Part shown: positions 52,001-63,029 of the stretch, piece after piece
Layout: the number at the start of each line of letters is the position of its first letter
Numbering within the stretch: the first letter of the stretch is position 1
NCBI GenBank assembly: GCA_905221605.1
Contig: CAJNDS010002368.1
Coordinates: 1,149,011-1,213,010 of the forward strand
Direction of reading: 5' to 3'
Length of the DNA: 64,000 bases
Source: Symbiodinium natans
Taxonomy: Eukaryota > Sar > Dinophyceae > Suessiales > Symbiodiniaceae
The notes under the pieces: generated by a model
Databases searched by the model: none
What the model was told of the DNA's origin: nothing
What the model saw: only the letters and a program-made list of their open reading frames with translations
Made by a program: the position numbers and the translations under genes

Positions 52001-52913
52001 ACTTTGGGTTGAGAGTAACTTGTTGCGCTTTCTTGCGTTTAGTTTTTGAGGGGGTGGGGGGGAGTTGGGGTGTAGGGTCTAGGTTGCAGGGCCCAGGTCT
52101 TTCAGGTTGGGAGGGAATCAGGGATACTGCATAGGTTTGAAGGCGGTTTGTAGGTTGAGGTTGTAGGGATTAGGTTGTAGCGATTTGGAGTTTGGACAGG
52201 TGTTGAAGGTTTGCGGTTTTTTGCGTTAAGGGCGCATGTGTTTGGGGATAACCTTCAGGCACTCCAGCTCAAGAGTCTTTAGGTTTAGGAATTTCGGGAT
52301 AAGGCTCTAGAGAAAGCGCCTAATTATAAGGTTCAGGGGTTGCAGGGTTTTGGGCTTTGAATATTCAGAAATGAGGGTTTTGAGAGAAACTTTCAATCAT
52401 CAGGTTTACTGGGGGGGTTCACTGGCCCGGGGATTCGCCTTCAAGATGTCGAGGGTGGTGGTTTTCAGTGGTGTTGGAGGTTCGCCTTCAAGAGTTTGGA
52501 CGATTTCGTTTACATGGGATCATGCATTTTAAGGTTTATGGTTGAGAGCGTTTAAGAAGAAGGGTCTGTAGGTTTAGGGAAAGGTTTAGGTGTTTGGGTT
52601 TAAGGATTGGGTTTTGCGGTTAGTGGTTCCAGGTTAGGGTTTGGTGCTTGCAGTTGCGCATCAGTGGTTCGGGGATTCGCCTTCAAGAGGGGGTGAGGCG
52701 GGGTGTCAGGCGTGTTGGGGTTTTGGTTTCAGGGCTTCGTTGTATGGGATCAGGTTTTTAGGGTTTGTGGTTGCGAGGTTTCGCGTTTAAGGTGTTGAAG
52801 GTTTCGGGTTTAAGGCAACGGGTTTCAGGTCAAGGGCCTTAGGGTTTAGGTTCTTTAAGGTTTAGGGCTCAAGGGTTGGGTTTACAGTTTAGGGTTTAGT
52901 GTTTAGGGTTGCG
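49062..52913. repeat. large inverted repeat (palindrome), arms about 1.85 kb
   Basis: The left arm, 49062-50936, and right arm, 51097-52913, are near-perfect reverse complements. The outer ends are CAACCCTAAACACTAAACC and GGTTTAGTGTTTAGGGTTG; the inner ends are AAGCAGCGCCCACG and CGTGGGCGCTGCTT. Frames at 49441-49623 (minus) and 52350-52532 (plus) are identical, and those at 50623-50814 and 51219-51410 differ by one residue, which shows how alike the arms are. Arms contain degenerate CCCTAAA DNA, a CT/GA tract and a TATA-rich stretch, with no convincing gene. The 160-bp spacer holds its own hairpin at about 51029-51053. Confidence 0.92.
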
Positions 52914-53570
52914 AAGCATGAAGAGAACGACCACAAACTGCAGACAGAGCTCCTCATCGTCTGAGCAGTCGCACCAACCTGTGCTCTGCCGACTCGGGGG
53001 TTTAGGGTTCTGGGGCGTACTGGTGGGCTTTCGGTTCGAGATGCTGCCTCTGCACTGCCTCTCCTTCTCTCCTCGCATCCAAGCGGCGGGTGGCACGCTG
53101 CCCCAGCACCAGAGGCCACGACTGGGACATTGTCTTGAGCACCGCTCAAATTAGGGTTCCTTATGGTTCCTTTTCTGGCTTCGTTTTGACTTTGGGCCGT
53201 ACGGCTTGTGGCCCCGTATTGAGGCCACAGGTAGCTAACTTCTCCTAAGTCTAGCGCGTTGGCGCCGAGTTCTGGTGGTCATGTGGGTTACCAACTAACC
53301 TGAAGACCGCGTGGGTTTGATGAACACGAAGGAAAAAGCATTCCAGAACCAGGACCTTCTCCGTATGGCCAAGGGCCATATTTGCTGTGGAAGCGATACC
53401 TACCCCCAGAAGCGATACGCCCAGAGAAAAGTCAGTTGTTGAACAAGCGATACCTAACCCCAGACCCCCCCTCAATCAGACGGGGTGCCTCTGCAGCCTT
53501 CGGAACAACCTTGCAGGGCAGGCAAACAGCCGACACTAGAATTTTAATAAAACAATCCGACCCTTTAGTT
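52914..53570. other. no recognised gene
   Basis: A minus-strand phrase GWCDCSDDEELCLQFVVVLF (about 52915-52975) has protein-like composition. Near 53390-53460 a short direct repeat (AAGCGATACCTAACCCCAGA type) occurs. No family was recognised. Confidence 0.35.
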
Positions 53571-56500
53571 AGCAGCCATGGACACAACGATGCAAATGGT
53601 GACAACATGAGGAACCTCTGCAGGAGGCGCAGCGGCCTTCTTTGGAGGAGGCTTCGGGATCGCAGCCTCCAGCATACCATGCGAGCGGCGAAGTTGAACT
53701 AAGTGCACGTGAAATCTCCCCTACCCATGGACACACAACATTTGAGGGAAGCCACCTTCGTTGTGTAGCCCCAGCGAATGCCAAGTCATATGGGCGCACG
53801 TGTTCCTCATGCCCTAACATCCCGCAGCTGTAGTCGGATGACGGCTTTACGTGAGGGGCAAAGAGCACAATCCGCACACGGAAGCATCCTCGCTTCCCAA
53901 CACGCCGAATAGCCGGAGTAGAATCGGAGGAGAATCTGTATAAACCTGTAGAACGAATATGACTGAGTAAGTACAGTATTGAGTACCCAAGCCATGTGCA
54001 GTGCCCCGCCTCTGGTCCCTTCGGAGGTGCCTTCGGCGGTGCCTTCAGGGGAGGTTAGGAAAGTGAAAGGGTCCATGTTTATCTAGGTCCTTAGTCCACT
54101 GCGCGAGGCCGGGTCAAAAGTTGCAGAGACCAGCTCGCCAAAATGGAGTGACGGCCTTGGGAGCCGCGTCGGTAGGATGCTTTGCCGGCGGCGGCGCTGC
54201 GGTGGACTTCTTTGGTGGGGCGGCCTGGTTGGGAGAGCATTCACCGGTGTGGTTATCACGGTTCAACTGCCTGTAAACCTGCACCACAAAGCCTACAAAC
54301 CCCCAAGCCCAACAATGAACCCGAACAAGAAGCCCCTCTGAGACATTCCGCGGCTTCCTTCGACAGGTTCTCCCTCGCAGCGTCGCCAGCGGACACGGCA
54401 TGCTGGAGACGCTGGATCGTCGCATTTCTGGGCTTCGTAGAGGTCAGGGTTTAGGGTGTTAGGTTTAGGGTTTAGGGTGTACGGGAGTGATTTCCTGGGC
54501 TTGGAAAAGGAGTGCAAGGGGTCGAGGGTTCGGGCCTTGCGGACTCTCGGAATCAGGCCTTAATCAGCTTAGGGGTAACAAGCCTACAGGGTCCATAGTT
54601 CAGGGTTTCGGGCTTAGGGTTAGGGTTTGATTTAGGGTTGAGGGTTGAGGGTTTGATTTCGGGTTCATAAGGGGAAGTCAACCCCAAAGAAAGGGCTTTC
54701 AGGGTTTTGGGTTTAGGGTTTTCAGGGTTTGGGGTTTTAGGGTTCAGGGCTTCGGGTGTGGGCGTGTTAGGGCTCGAGGGTTTAGGTTTTGAAGCTTCGG
54801 CTCCACGAAGTCGTAATTGCTGACTGATGGGAAGACATGCTGCCTTTAGTTACAAGAGCTCCCAGGTGTAGAATTAGGTCCTGAGCCTCCAAGATTTGGC
54901 TTAACGGTAGCCCTAAGCCCCAAACCCCAAACTCTAAAACCATGCTTCTGGTTGGTGCACAGGCAGGGAGGGTCGAGAACCGGATGTGTCTTTGAGCTGG
55001 TTTTAATGGCAACGAGTGACCGAGCTTGATGGTGTAGGTGCGATGTTGAGGGCTTAGAAGGGTGTAGGACGGTGTAGGATTTAGGGGCTACACATCGCAA
55101 AAACAAAAACCTGCGATAAAATGGGCCAGAAGCTGCTTCAGATCCTCCAATGCCGCGGCATGCTTCCTTTCCCAGGTTGCGATCTTCTCAGTGAGCTCTT
55201 GGATCTTGGCTGATGCATCCTTCTCTTGCATGGAGCGTGCCTCTCTCTCGCTGGAGAGTGTCTCCTGCAGCTGCTGGATGGTGTCATTGGCCTTGCTGAG
55301 GGCCTGGCGATGTCGCTGCTTCAGGCGTCTGGGGTTGTCACGGTTCAACTGCCTGTAAACCTGCACCACAAAGCCTACAAACCCGCAAGCCCAACAATGA
55401 ACCCGAACAAGAAGCCCCTCTGAGACATTCCGCGGCTTCCTTCGACAGGTTCTCCCTCGCAGCGTCGCCAGCGGACACGGCATGCTGGAGACGCTGGATC
55501 GTCGCATTTCTGGGCTTCGTAGAGGTCAGGGTTTAGGGTGTTAGGTTTAGGGTTTAGGGTGTACGGGAGTGATTTCCTGGGCTTGGAAAAGGAGTGCAAG
55601 GGGTCGAGGGTTCGGGCCTTGCGGACTCTCGGAATCAGGCCTTAATCAGCTTAGGGGTAACAAGCCTACAGGGTCCATAGTTCAGGGTTTCGGGCTTAGG
55701 GTTAGGGTTTGATTTAGGGTTGAGGGTTGAGGGTTTGATTTCGGGTTCATAAGGGGAAGTCAACCCCAAAGAAAGGGCTTTCAGGGTTTTGGGTTTAGGG
55801 TTTTCAAAGTTTGGGGTTTTAGGGTTCAGGGCTTCGGGTGTGGGCGTGTTAGGGCTCGAGGGTTTAGGTTTTGAAGCTTCGGCTCCACGAAGTCGTAATT
55901 GCTGACTGATGGGAAGACATGCTGCCTTTAGTTACAAGAGCTCCCAGGTGTAGAATTAGGTCCTGAGCCTCCAAGATTTGGCTTAACGGTAGCCCTAAGC
56001 CCCAAACCCTAAACTCTAAAACCATGCTTCTGGTTGGTGCACAGGCAGGGAGGGTCGAGAACCGGATGTGTCTTTGAGCTGGTTTTAATGGCAACGAGTG
56101 ACCGAGCTTGATGGTGTAGGTGCGATGTTGAGGGCTTAGAAGGGTGTAGGACGGTGTAGGATTTAGGGGCTACACATCGCAAAACAAAAACCTGCGATAA
56201 AATGGGCCAGAAGCTGCTTCAGATCCTCCAATGCCGCGGCATGCTTCCTTTCCCAGGTTGCGATCTTCTCAGTGAGCTCTTTGATCTTGGCTGATGCATC
56301 CTTCTCTTGCATGGAGCGTGCCTCTCTCTCGCTGGAGAGTGTCTCCTGCAGCTGCTGGATGGTGTCATTGGCCTTGCTGAGGGCCTGGCGATGTCGCTGC
56401 TTCAGGCGTCTGGGGTTGTCACGGTTCAACTGCCTGTAAACCTGCACCACAAAGCCTACAAACCCGCAAGCCCAACAATGAACCCGAACAAGAAGCCCCT

Positions 56501-57601
56501 CTGAGACATTCCGCGGCTTCCTTCGACAGGTTCTCCCTCGCAGCGTCGCCAGCGGACACGGCATGCTGGAGACGCTGGATCGTCGCATTTCTGGGCTTCG
56601 TAGAGGTCAGGGTTTAGGGTGTTAGGTTTAGGGTTTAGGGTGTACGGGAGTGATTTCCTGGGCTTGGAAAAGGAGTGCAAGGGGTCGAGGGTTCGGGCCT
56701 TGCGGACTCTCGGAATCAGGCCTTAATCAGCTTAGGGGTAACAAGCCTACAGGGTCCATAGTTCAGGGTTTCGGGCTTAGGGTTAGGGTTTGATTTAGGG
56801 TTGAGGGTTGAGGGTTTGATTTCGGGTTCATAAGGGGAAGTCAACCCCAAAGAAAGGGCTTTCAGGGTTTTGGGTTTAGGGTTTTCAAAGTTTGGGGTTT
56901 TAGGGTTCAGGGCTTCGGGTGTGGGCGTGTTAGGGCTCGAGGGTTTAGGTTTTGAAGCTTCGGCTCCACGAAGTCGTAATTGCTGACTGATGGGAAGACA
57001 TGCTGCCTTTAGTTACAAGAGCTCCCAGGTGTAGAATTAGGTCCTGAGCCTCCAAGATTTGGCTTAACGGTAGCCCTAAGCCCCAAACCCTAAACTCTAA
57101 AACCATGCTTCTGGTTGGTGCACAGGCAGGGAGGGTCGAGAACCGGATGTGTCTTTGAGCTGGTTTTAATGGCAACGAGTGACCGAGCTTGATGGTGTAG
57201 GTGCGATGTTGAGGGCTTAGAAGGGTGTAGGACGGTGTAGGATTTAGGGGCTACACATCGCAAAACAAAAACCTGCGATAAAATGGGCCAGAAGCTGCTT
57301 CAGATCCTCCAATGCCGCGGCATGCTTCCTTTCCCAGGTTGCGATCTTCTCAGTGAGCTCTTGGATCTTGGCTGATGCATCCTTCTCTTGCGTGGAGCGT
57401 GCCTCTCTCTCGCTGGAGAGTGTCTCCTGCAGCTGCTGGATGGTGTCATTGGCCTTGCTGAGGGCCTGGCGATGTCGCTGCTTCAGGCGTCTGGGGTGGT
57501 CACGGTTCAACTGCCTGTAAACCTGCACCACAAAGCCTGCAAACCCCCAAGCCCAACAATGAACCCGAACAAGAAGCCCTGGCACTCCCCTCTGAGACAT
57601 T
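53570..57601 (-). CDS. coiled-coil protein with tandemly duplicated exon pair and Pro/Lys-rich tail
   Basis: Each 1,081-bp unit holds two minus-strand exons. Exon A (55420-55509 in one copy) reads NATIQRLQHAVSAGDAAREN. Exon B (55111-55352) reads QLNRDNPRRLKQRHRQALSK, NDTIQQLQETLSSEREARS and IQELTEKIATWERKHAAALE. NATIQRLQ and NDTIQQLQ are clearly related, so the protein itself is built of repeats. Exon B occurs at 57267-57508, 56186-56433 and 55111-55352; exon A at about 56501-56590, 55420-55509 and 54338-54427. Further left the coding changes to a Pro/Lys/Ala-rich tail: about 54130-54240 (NQAAPPKKSTAAPPPAKHP), about 54005-54050 (PPLKAPPKAPPKGPEAG) and 53572-53675 (AAIPKPPPKKAAAPPAEVP, stop TAA). 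This looks like a long coiled-coil scaffold or cytoskeletal protein; its function is unknown. The 5' end is lost at about 57601, within exon A of the fourth copy. Confidence 0.7.
54255..57601. repeat. 1,081-bp tandem repeat, about 3.1 copies
   Basis: Landmarks recur with a period of 1,081-1,082 bp, for example the minus-strand start at 54425, 55507 and 56588. Copies differ by only a few bases (one A in a run near 55110/56185; TTGGATC against TTTGATC). Each unit is two coiled-coil exons plus about 750 bp of TTTAGGG-rich intron. The array begins near 54255, where GTCACGGTTCAACTGCC meets different flanking DNA, and ends abruptly near 57601. Confidence 0.93.
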
Positions 57602-57765
57602 TATGTATCTTGCTAGATCCTACTATGACGTATATGTATATATATATATATGGTACCCCCCCCCCCTAGGCCCACACTTTTGCTATAGTTTTGCCTGCCT
57701 CAGGTGCCCTGGCTACACCGGAGGGTTTAGGGGTTTAGGGTTTAGGGGCCTCCCAGGGCAAATAG
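57602..57765. other. junction segment with (TA)n and C-run
   Basis: TATATATATATATA near 57637-57650 and a run of C near 57656-57666 directly follow the broken tandem unit. A TTTAGGG tract is at about 57724-57747. No gene was recognised. Confidence 0.6.
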
Positions 57766-58165
57766 AAACTGCAAAAACGCTGTACTGTCCCAATCTTTTC
57801 GGCTCAGAGGAGCAAAAAAGCTGTACTGTCCCAAAAAACTCAAAAAAAAGCCAGTCTTTTGAGGGTCTCCAACTCAAAGATTGGGACAGTACGGTGTTTT
57901 TGCTTCTGTGTCCGAAAAAGATTGGGACAGTACAGCACTTCAGGCCTTCAGAAAACGCTGTACTGTCCCAATTTTTTGGGTCCAGGCATGCAAAAACGCC
58001 GTACTGTCCCAATTTTTTGGGCTCAGAGGAGCAAAAACGCTGTATTGTCCCAAAACTCCAAAAAAACCAGTCTTTTGAGGGTCTCCAACTCAAAGATTGG
58101 GACAGTACGGTGTTGCTTCTGTGTCCGAAACAGATTGGGACAGTACAGCACTTCAGGCCTTCGGG
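57766..58165. repeat. GTACTGTCCC/GGGACAGTAC hairpin repeats within a duplicated ~105-bp unit
   Basis: GTACTGTCCC occurs near 57782, 57822, 57960 and 58001, and its reverse complement GGGACAGTAC near 57883, 57923, 58099 and 58137. A segment of about 105 bases (CCAGTCTTTTGAGGGTCTCC to CACTTCAGGCCTTC) occurs at 57850-57950 and again at 58066-58162. Confidence 0.85.
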
Positions 58166-58942
58166 GGGCCCGCAATATTTGAATTATGTAGATTATTTAA
58201 ACTCGTGTGGGCTCTCTAACAATTACATAATTCAAATAATGAAAATAGTTTGAAGAAATTAAATCATCGAACTAAACTAAATAAGTTAAGTAATTTGAAA
58301 AATTTAGATACTCTGAATATCTTGATATTGTAGCCTTCCAAATATTTAACTTATCTAAATCATTTAAATTCCAGCCCCCCTCACCAAGGCTGTCCCCAGG
58401 ATGTAAATTATTCAAAATATCTAACTTGTTTAAATTATGTAAGTTGCTTAAACTATTTAAAACTATTTAAAAATTGAAAATATGCAAATTGTTTAAATTA
58501 TTTCAAGTATTGAAATTCTTTAAATTATTTAAATCATTTAAATTCCCCCGAGTTGAAATATTGTAAATATTTTGAATATTTGGAGGCCCCCAATATTTAT
58601 ATTTTCAAATTCGGGCATATTTTAAAGAATTTAGTTGACTTAGGCAATATAAATCCTGGGGACGGTCCTGGGGGGGGAGTCGGAATTGACATAATTTGAA
58701 CAACTTAACTTTTGAAGCCTCCCAAAGATGTAAAATTTTTTACATTGTGTAAATTCCATCCTCCTTCCCCAAGGCTGTCCCCAGGATTCAAATGATTTAA
58801 AAATATGGAAATTATTGAACTGTTTTGCATTATTGAATGTATTTCTTTTTTAGACGCCCCCCGGATATACATAACTCAAATTGTTGGGTGCCCCCAATGT
58901 TCAAATTTATTGAAACTATTTCAATTCGGTTGGAATGTAAAT
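58166..58942. other. AT-rich DNA, no gene
   Basis: Rich in ATTTAAATTATTTAAA words, broken by short GC blocks such as CCCCAAGGCTGTCCCCAGGAT (near 58383 and 58778). No gene was recognised. Confidence 0.6.
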
Positions 58943-58943
58943 T

Positions 58944-60606
58944 ATGAAAAAATGTAAAGAATGTAAAGAATGTAAAGAATGTAAAGAATGTAAAGAATGT
59001 AAAGAATGTAAAGAATGTAAAGAATGTAAAGAATGTAAAGAATGTAAAGAATGTAAAGAATGTAAAGAATGTAAAGAATGTAAAGAATGTAAAGAATGTA
59101 AAGAATGTAAAGAATGTAAAGAATGTAAAGAATGTAAAGAATGTAAAGAATGTAAAGAATGTAAAGAATGTAAAGAATGTAAAGAATGTAAAGAATGTAA
59201 AGAATGTAAAGAATGTAAAGAATGTAAAGAATGTAAAGAATGTAAAGAATGTAAAGAATGTAAAGAATGTAAAGAATGTAAAGAATGTAAAGAATGTAAA
59301 GAATGTAAAGAATGTAAATGTAAAATGTAAAGAATGTAAAGAAAAGAATGTAGAAGTAAAGAATGTAGAAGTAAAGAATGTAAAGAATGTAAAGAAAGAA
59401 TGTAAAGAATGTAAAGAATGTAAAGAATGTAAAGAATGTAAAGAATGTAAAGAATGTAAAGAATGTAAAGAATGTAAAGAATGTAAAGAATGTAAAGAAT
59501 GTAAAGAATGTAAAGAATGTAAAGAATGTAAAGAATGTAAAGAATGTCAAGAATGTCAAGAATGTAAGGAATGTAAGGAATGTAAGGAATGTAAGGAATG
59601 TAAAGAATGTAAAGAATGTAAAGAATGTAAAGAATGTAAAGAATGTAAAGAATGTAAAGAAAGTAAAGAAAGTAAAGAAAGTAAAGAACGTAAGGAACGT
59701 AAAGAACGTAAAGAACGTAAAGAACGTAAAGAACGTAAAGAACGTAAAGAACGTAAAGAACGTAAAGAACGTAAAGAATGTAAAGAATGTAAAGAATGTA
59801 AAGAATGTAAAGAATGTAAAGAATGTAAAGAATGTAAAGAATGTAAAGAATGTAAAGAATGTAAAGAATGTAAAGAATGTAAAGAATGTAAAGAATGTAA
59901 AGAATGTAAAGAATGTAAAGAACGTAAAAATGTGTAAGAATGTAAAGAATGTAAAAATGTGTAAAGGATGTAAGAGGATAAAGAATGTGTAAAGGATAAA
60001 AGGATGTAAGAATGTAAAGAATGTAAAGAATGTTATGTAAAGAATGTAAAGAATGTAACTGATGTAAAGGTTGTAAAGGATGTAAAGAATGTAATGTAAA
60101 GAATGTAAAGAATGTAAAGAATGTAAAGAATGTAAAGAATGTAAAGAATGTAAAGAATGTACAGCAATGTAGAATGTAAGAATGTAAGGAATGTAAAGGA
60201 AGTAAAGAATGTAAAGAATGTAAAGAATGTAAAGAATGTAAAGAATGTAAAGAATGTAAAGAATGTAAAGAAAGTAAAGAAAGTAAAGAAAGTAAAGAAC
60301 GTAAAGAACGTAAAGAACGTAAAGAACGTAAAGAACGTAAAGAACGTAAAGAACGTAAAGAACGTAAAGAACGTAAAGAACGTAAAGAATGTAAAGAATG
60401 TAAAGAATGTAAAGAATGTAAAGAATGTAAAGAATGTAAAGAATGTAAAGAATGTAAAGAATGTAAAGAATGTAAAGAATGTAAAGAATGTAAAGAATGT
60501 AAAGAATGTAAAGAATGTAAAGAATGTAAAGAATGTAAAGGATGTAAAGGATGTAAAGGATGTAAAGGATGTAAAGAATGTAAAGAATGTAAAGAAAGAA
60601 TGTAAA
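58944..60606. repeat. 9-bp satellite (TGTAAAGAA), about 180 units
   Basis: Nearly uninterrupted TGTAAAGAA with blocks of variants CGTAAAGAA, AGTAAAGAA and TGTAAGGAA. The variant order AGTAAAGAA x3 then CGTAAAGAA x about 10 appears at about 59650-59775 and again at about 60268-60386, showing internal duplication. Because the unit is three codons long, frames stay open on both strands (CKE, NVK, FFT, LYI), including one of 573 codons on the minus strand that is not believed to be a gene. Confidence 0.97.
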
Positions 60607-61560
60607 TAGGCTAAATAATGTAAATCCTGGGTAGGGTCCTGGTGGGGGGAGTCTGAATTTCAATGGTTTGAATAATTAAGTAAGTTAAAAAATCTAAATT
60701 TTGAGGCCTCCCAAACATTTATATTTCAATCATTTTAAGTTATTCAAATTATTCAAATTATTCAAATTGTTTAAGTTATTTAAATCAAACAATTGAAAAA
60801 TTGTGGGCCACAAGATTTTGAATTATTTAAGTTATGTACATTCTGGCGGAATTAAAATAATTTGAATAGTTTAAATACTTTAAATAATGTAAATAAGTTA
60901 GATAGTTTGAACAATTTATTTAAATATTGTAAATAATTTAATTCATTGGAAAAATCCACATAATTTGAATAATTTAGACAATTCAAGTAGTTTAAATCAT
61001 TTAAATAGTGTAAATGCTTTAAATAGTTTAAAAGATTGAAAAATAGCTAATTTTGAATACTTTAAATAACTTAAATCCTGGGAAGGGTCCTGAAAGGGGG
61101 AGTCGGAATTTAAATAAGTTGAATAATTTAAATATTGAAGCCTCCCAAATATGAAAATTGTTTAAATTCCGCCCCCCTCTCCCCAAGGCCCTCCCCAGGA
61201 TTTAAATTATCTAAATTATTTAAACTATGTGATTTTTTGAACTCTTTAGTTTATCTTTAAACTATTTCAATTCCACCCGAATTTCAATAATGTATGTTTG
61301 TTACATATTTGAGGGGCCCCAATACTTAAATTTTTTCTAAACTATGAAAATTCGGGTGGAAATGAAAGAATTTAAATAACAGAAAAATTTAAATCCAAGA
61401 AAGGGCCCTTGGAGGCGGAGGGGGTCCGGCATTTAAATAACTCAAATAACTTAAATACCTGGGGTGCCCACATATTTAAATTATTTCAACTATTTAAATT
61501 CGTGTCCCCCAGAGCCCTCGTCAGGATTTAAATTGTCTAAGTTATTAAAAACTTCAAAAA
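60607..61560. other. AT-rich DNA, no gene
   Basis: TTTAAATAATTTAAAT-type DNA with the same short GC blocks as 58166-58942 (CCCCAAGGCCCTCCCCAGGAT near 61182), so the 9-bp satellite lies inside one larger AT-rich region. Confidence 0.6.
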
Positions 61561-61567
61561 TGTTTAA

Positions 61568-61682
61568 TCTTCGGCGCCACCCCATCATCTCTATCATCTC
61601 CTTCATCTCGTTCATCTTGTTCATCATCTCTTCATCTCGTTTATGTTCTTCATCATCTCCATTATCTCCCTCATCTCCCCCA
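61568..61682 (+). repeat. (TCATCTC)n-type simple repeat
   Basis: TCATCTC and TTCATC units, imperfect. Confidence 0.8.
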
Positions 61683-61689
61683 AATCGCA

Positions 61690-62877
61690 AGCACCGTCCC
61701 CTTAAGATTCTGAAAGAGTTTACGCGTCTAAAACACAAATCGCAATCACCGGCCCCCTCGGGTTTTGGAAGCATTTATGCTCCCAAAACAAAAATCACAA
61801 GCACGCCCCCCTAAGATTTTGGAAGAGTTTTTGCTTCCAAAGGACAAGTCGCAAGCACCGTCCCCCTATGATTTTGGAAATATTTTGCTTCCAAAAGACA
61901 AATCGCAAGCAACGTCCCCTTAAGATCTTTAAAGAATTTATGTTCCCAAAAGACAAAGCGCAAGCAGCGTCCCCCCAGGATTTTGGAACAAAATGCTCCA
62001 AAAGACAAATCGCAAGCACCATCCAAAATCTTGAAAGAGTTTAGGCGTCAAGACACAAATCGCAAGCACCGTCCCCCTATGATTTTGGAAGAACTTAGGC
62101 TGCCAAAACACAAATTGTAAGCACCGTCCCCTTTTAATCTTAAAGAATTATGCTTCCAAAAGACGAATCGCAAGCACCGGCCCTCTCTGATTTTGGAAGA
62201 ATGTATGCTCCGAAAAAACAAATCGAAAGCACCGTCCCCCTAATATTTTGGAAGAATTTATGCTCCAAAAACAAATCGCAAGCGCCGTCCCCCTATGATT
62301 GCGGAAGAATCTTCTGCTTCCAAGCACAAGTCGCAAGCACCGTCCCTTAAGATCTTTAAAGAACTTATGCTCCCAAAAGACAAATCGCAAGCACCGTCCC
62401 CCTAGGATTTTGGAAGAATTTATGCTTCCGAAAGACAAATCGCAGGCACCGTCCCCTTAAGATCTTTAGTTTTTTTTCATGCTGTCCCCCAAAGACTTTG
62501 GAAAACTTAAGCTCCCAAAACACAAATCGAAAGCACCGTCCCCTTAAGATCGTTAAAGAAATTAGCTCCCAAAAGACAAAACGCAAGCATCGTCCCCCTA
62601 TTTTGGAAAAAACATGCCCCAAAAAACAAAACGCAAACACCGTCCCCCAAAGACTTTGGAAAAACTTAGGCTCCCAAAACACAAATCGCAAGCAACGTCC
62701 CGCTAAGATCTTTTTCACAAATTATGCCCCCAAAAGACTAAACGCACGCACCGTCCCCATATGATTTTGCAAGGATTTATGCTTCCAAGCACAAGTCGCA
62801 AGCACCGCCCCCCTATGATGTTGGACAAAAGAGACAAATCGCAAGCACCGTCCCCCTAAGATTTTGGAAGAATTTAT
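61690..62877. repeat. ~55-62 bp minisatellite (AAATCGCAAGCACCGTCCCC)
   Basis: About 20 imperfect units: AAATCGCAAGCACCGTCCCC, then TTAAGAT or CTATGATTTTGG, then AAGAATTTATGCTTCCAAAA. Open frames on both strands derive from the unit. Confidence 0.92.
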
Positions 62878-63029
62878 GCTATTAATTGAATTAGTTTGTG
62901 TAGTTAGTTTAATTAATTTAACCAATTTCCTTGATTTAACTAATTCGATTTAATTGGTTTACTTAGTTTAACTAATTCTTTTCATTAAATTAGTGATGAT
63001 AGAATGTTTTCGAAAACATTTGAAAAGTG
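62878..63029. other. AT-rich spacer
   Basis: AATTAGTTTAATTAATTTAA-type words. No gene was recognised. Confidence 0.6.

Noticed and set aside
49441-52532. Identical 60-codon frames on opposite strands as a duplicated gene
   Set aside because: They are symmetrical parts of the large palindrome in degenerate telomere-like DNA, with no domain.
58944-60606. CRISPR array
   Set aside because: Repeats are contiguous nonamers with no spacers, and the organism is eukaryotic.
58942-60663. 573-codon minus-strand frame of LYI and FFT repeats
   Set aside because: Produced by a 9-bp satellite with no stop in that frame; there is no conserved domain or start context.
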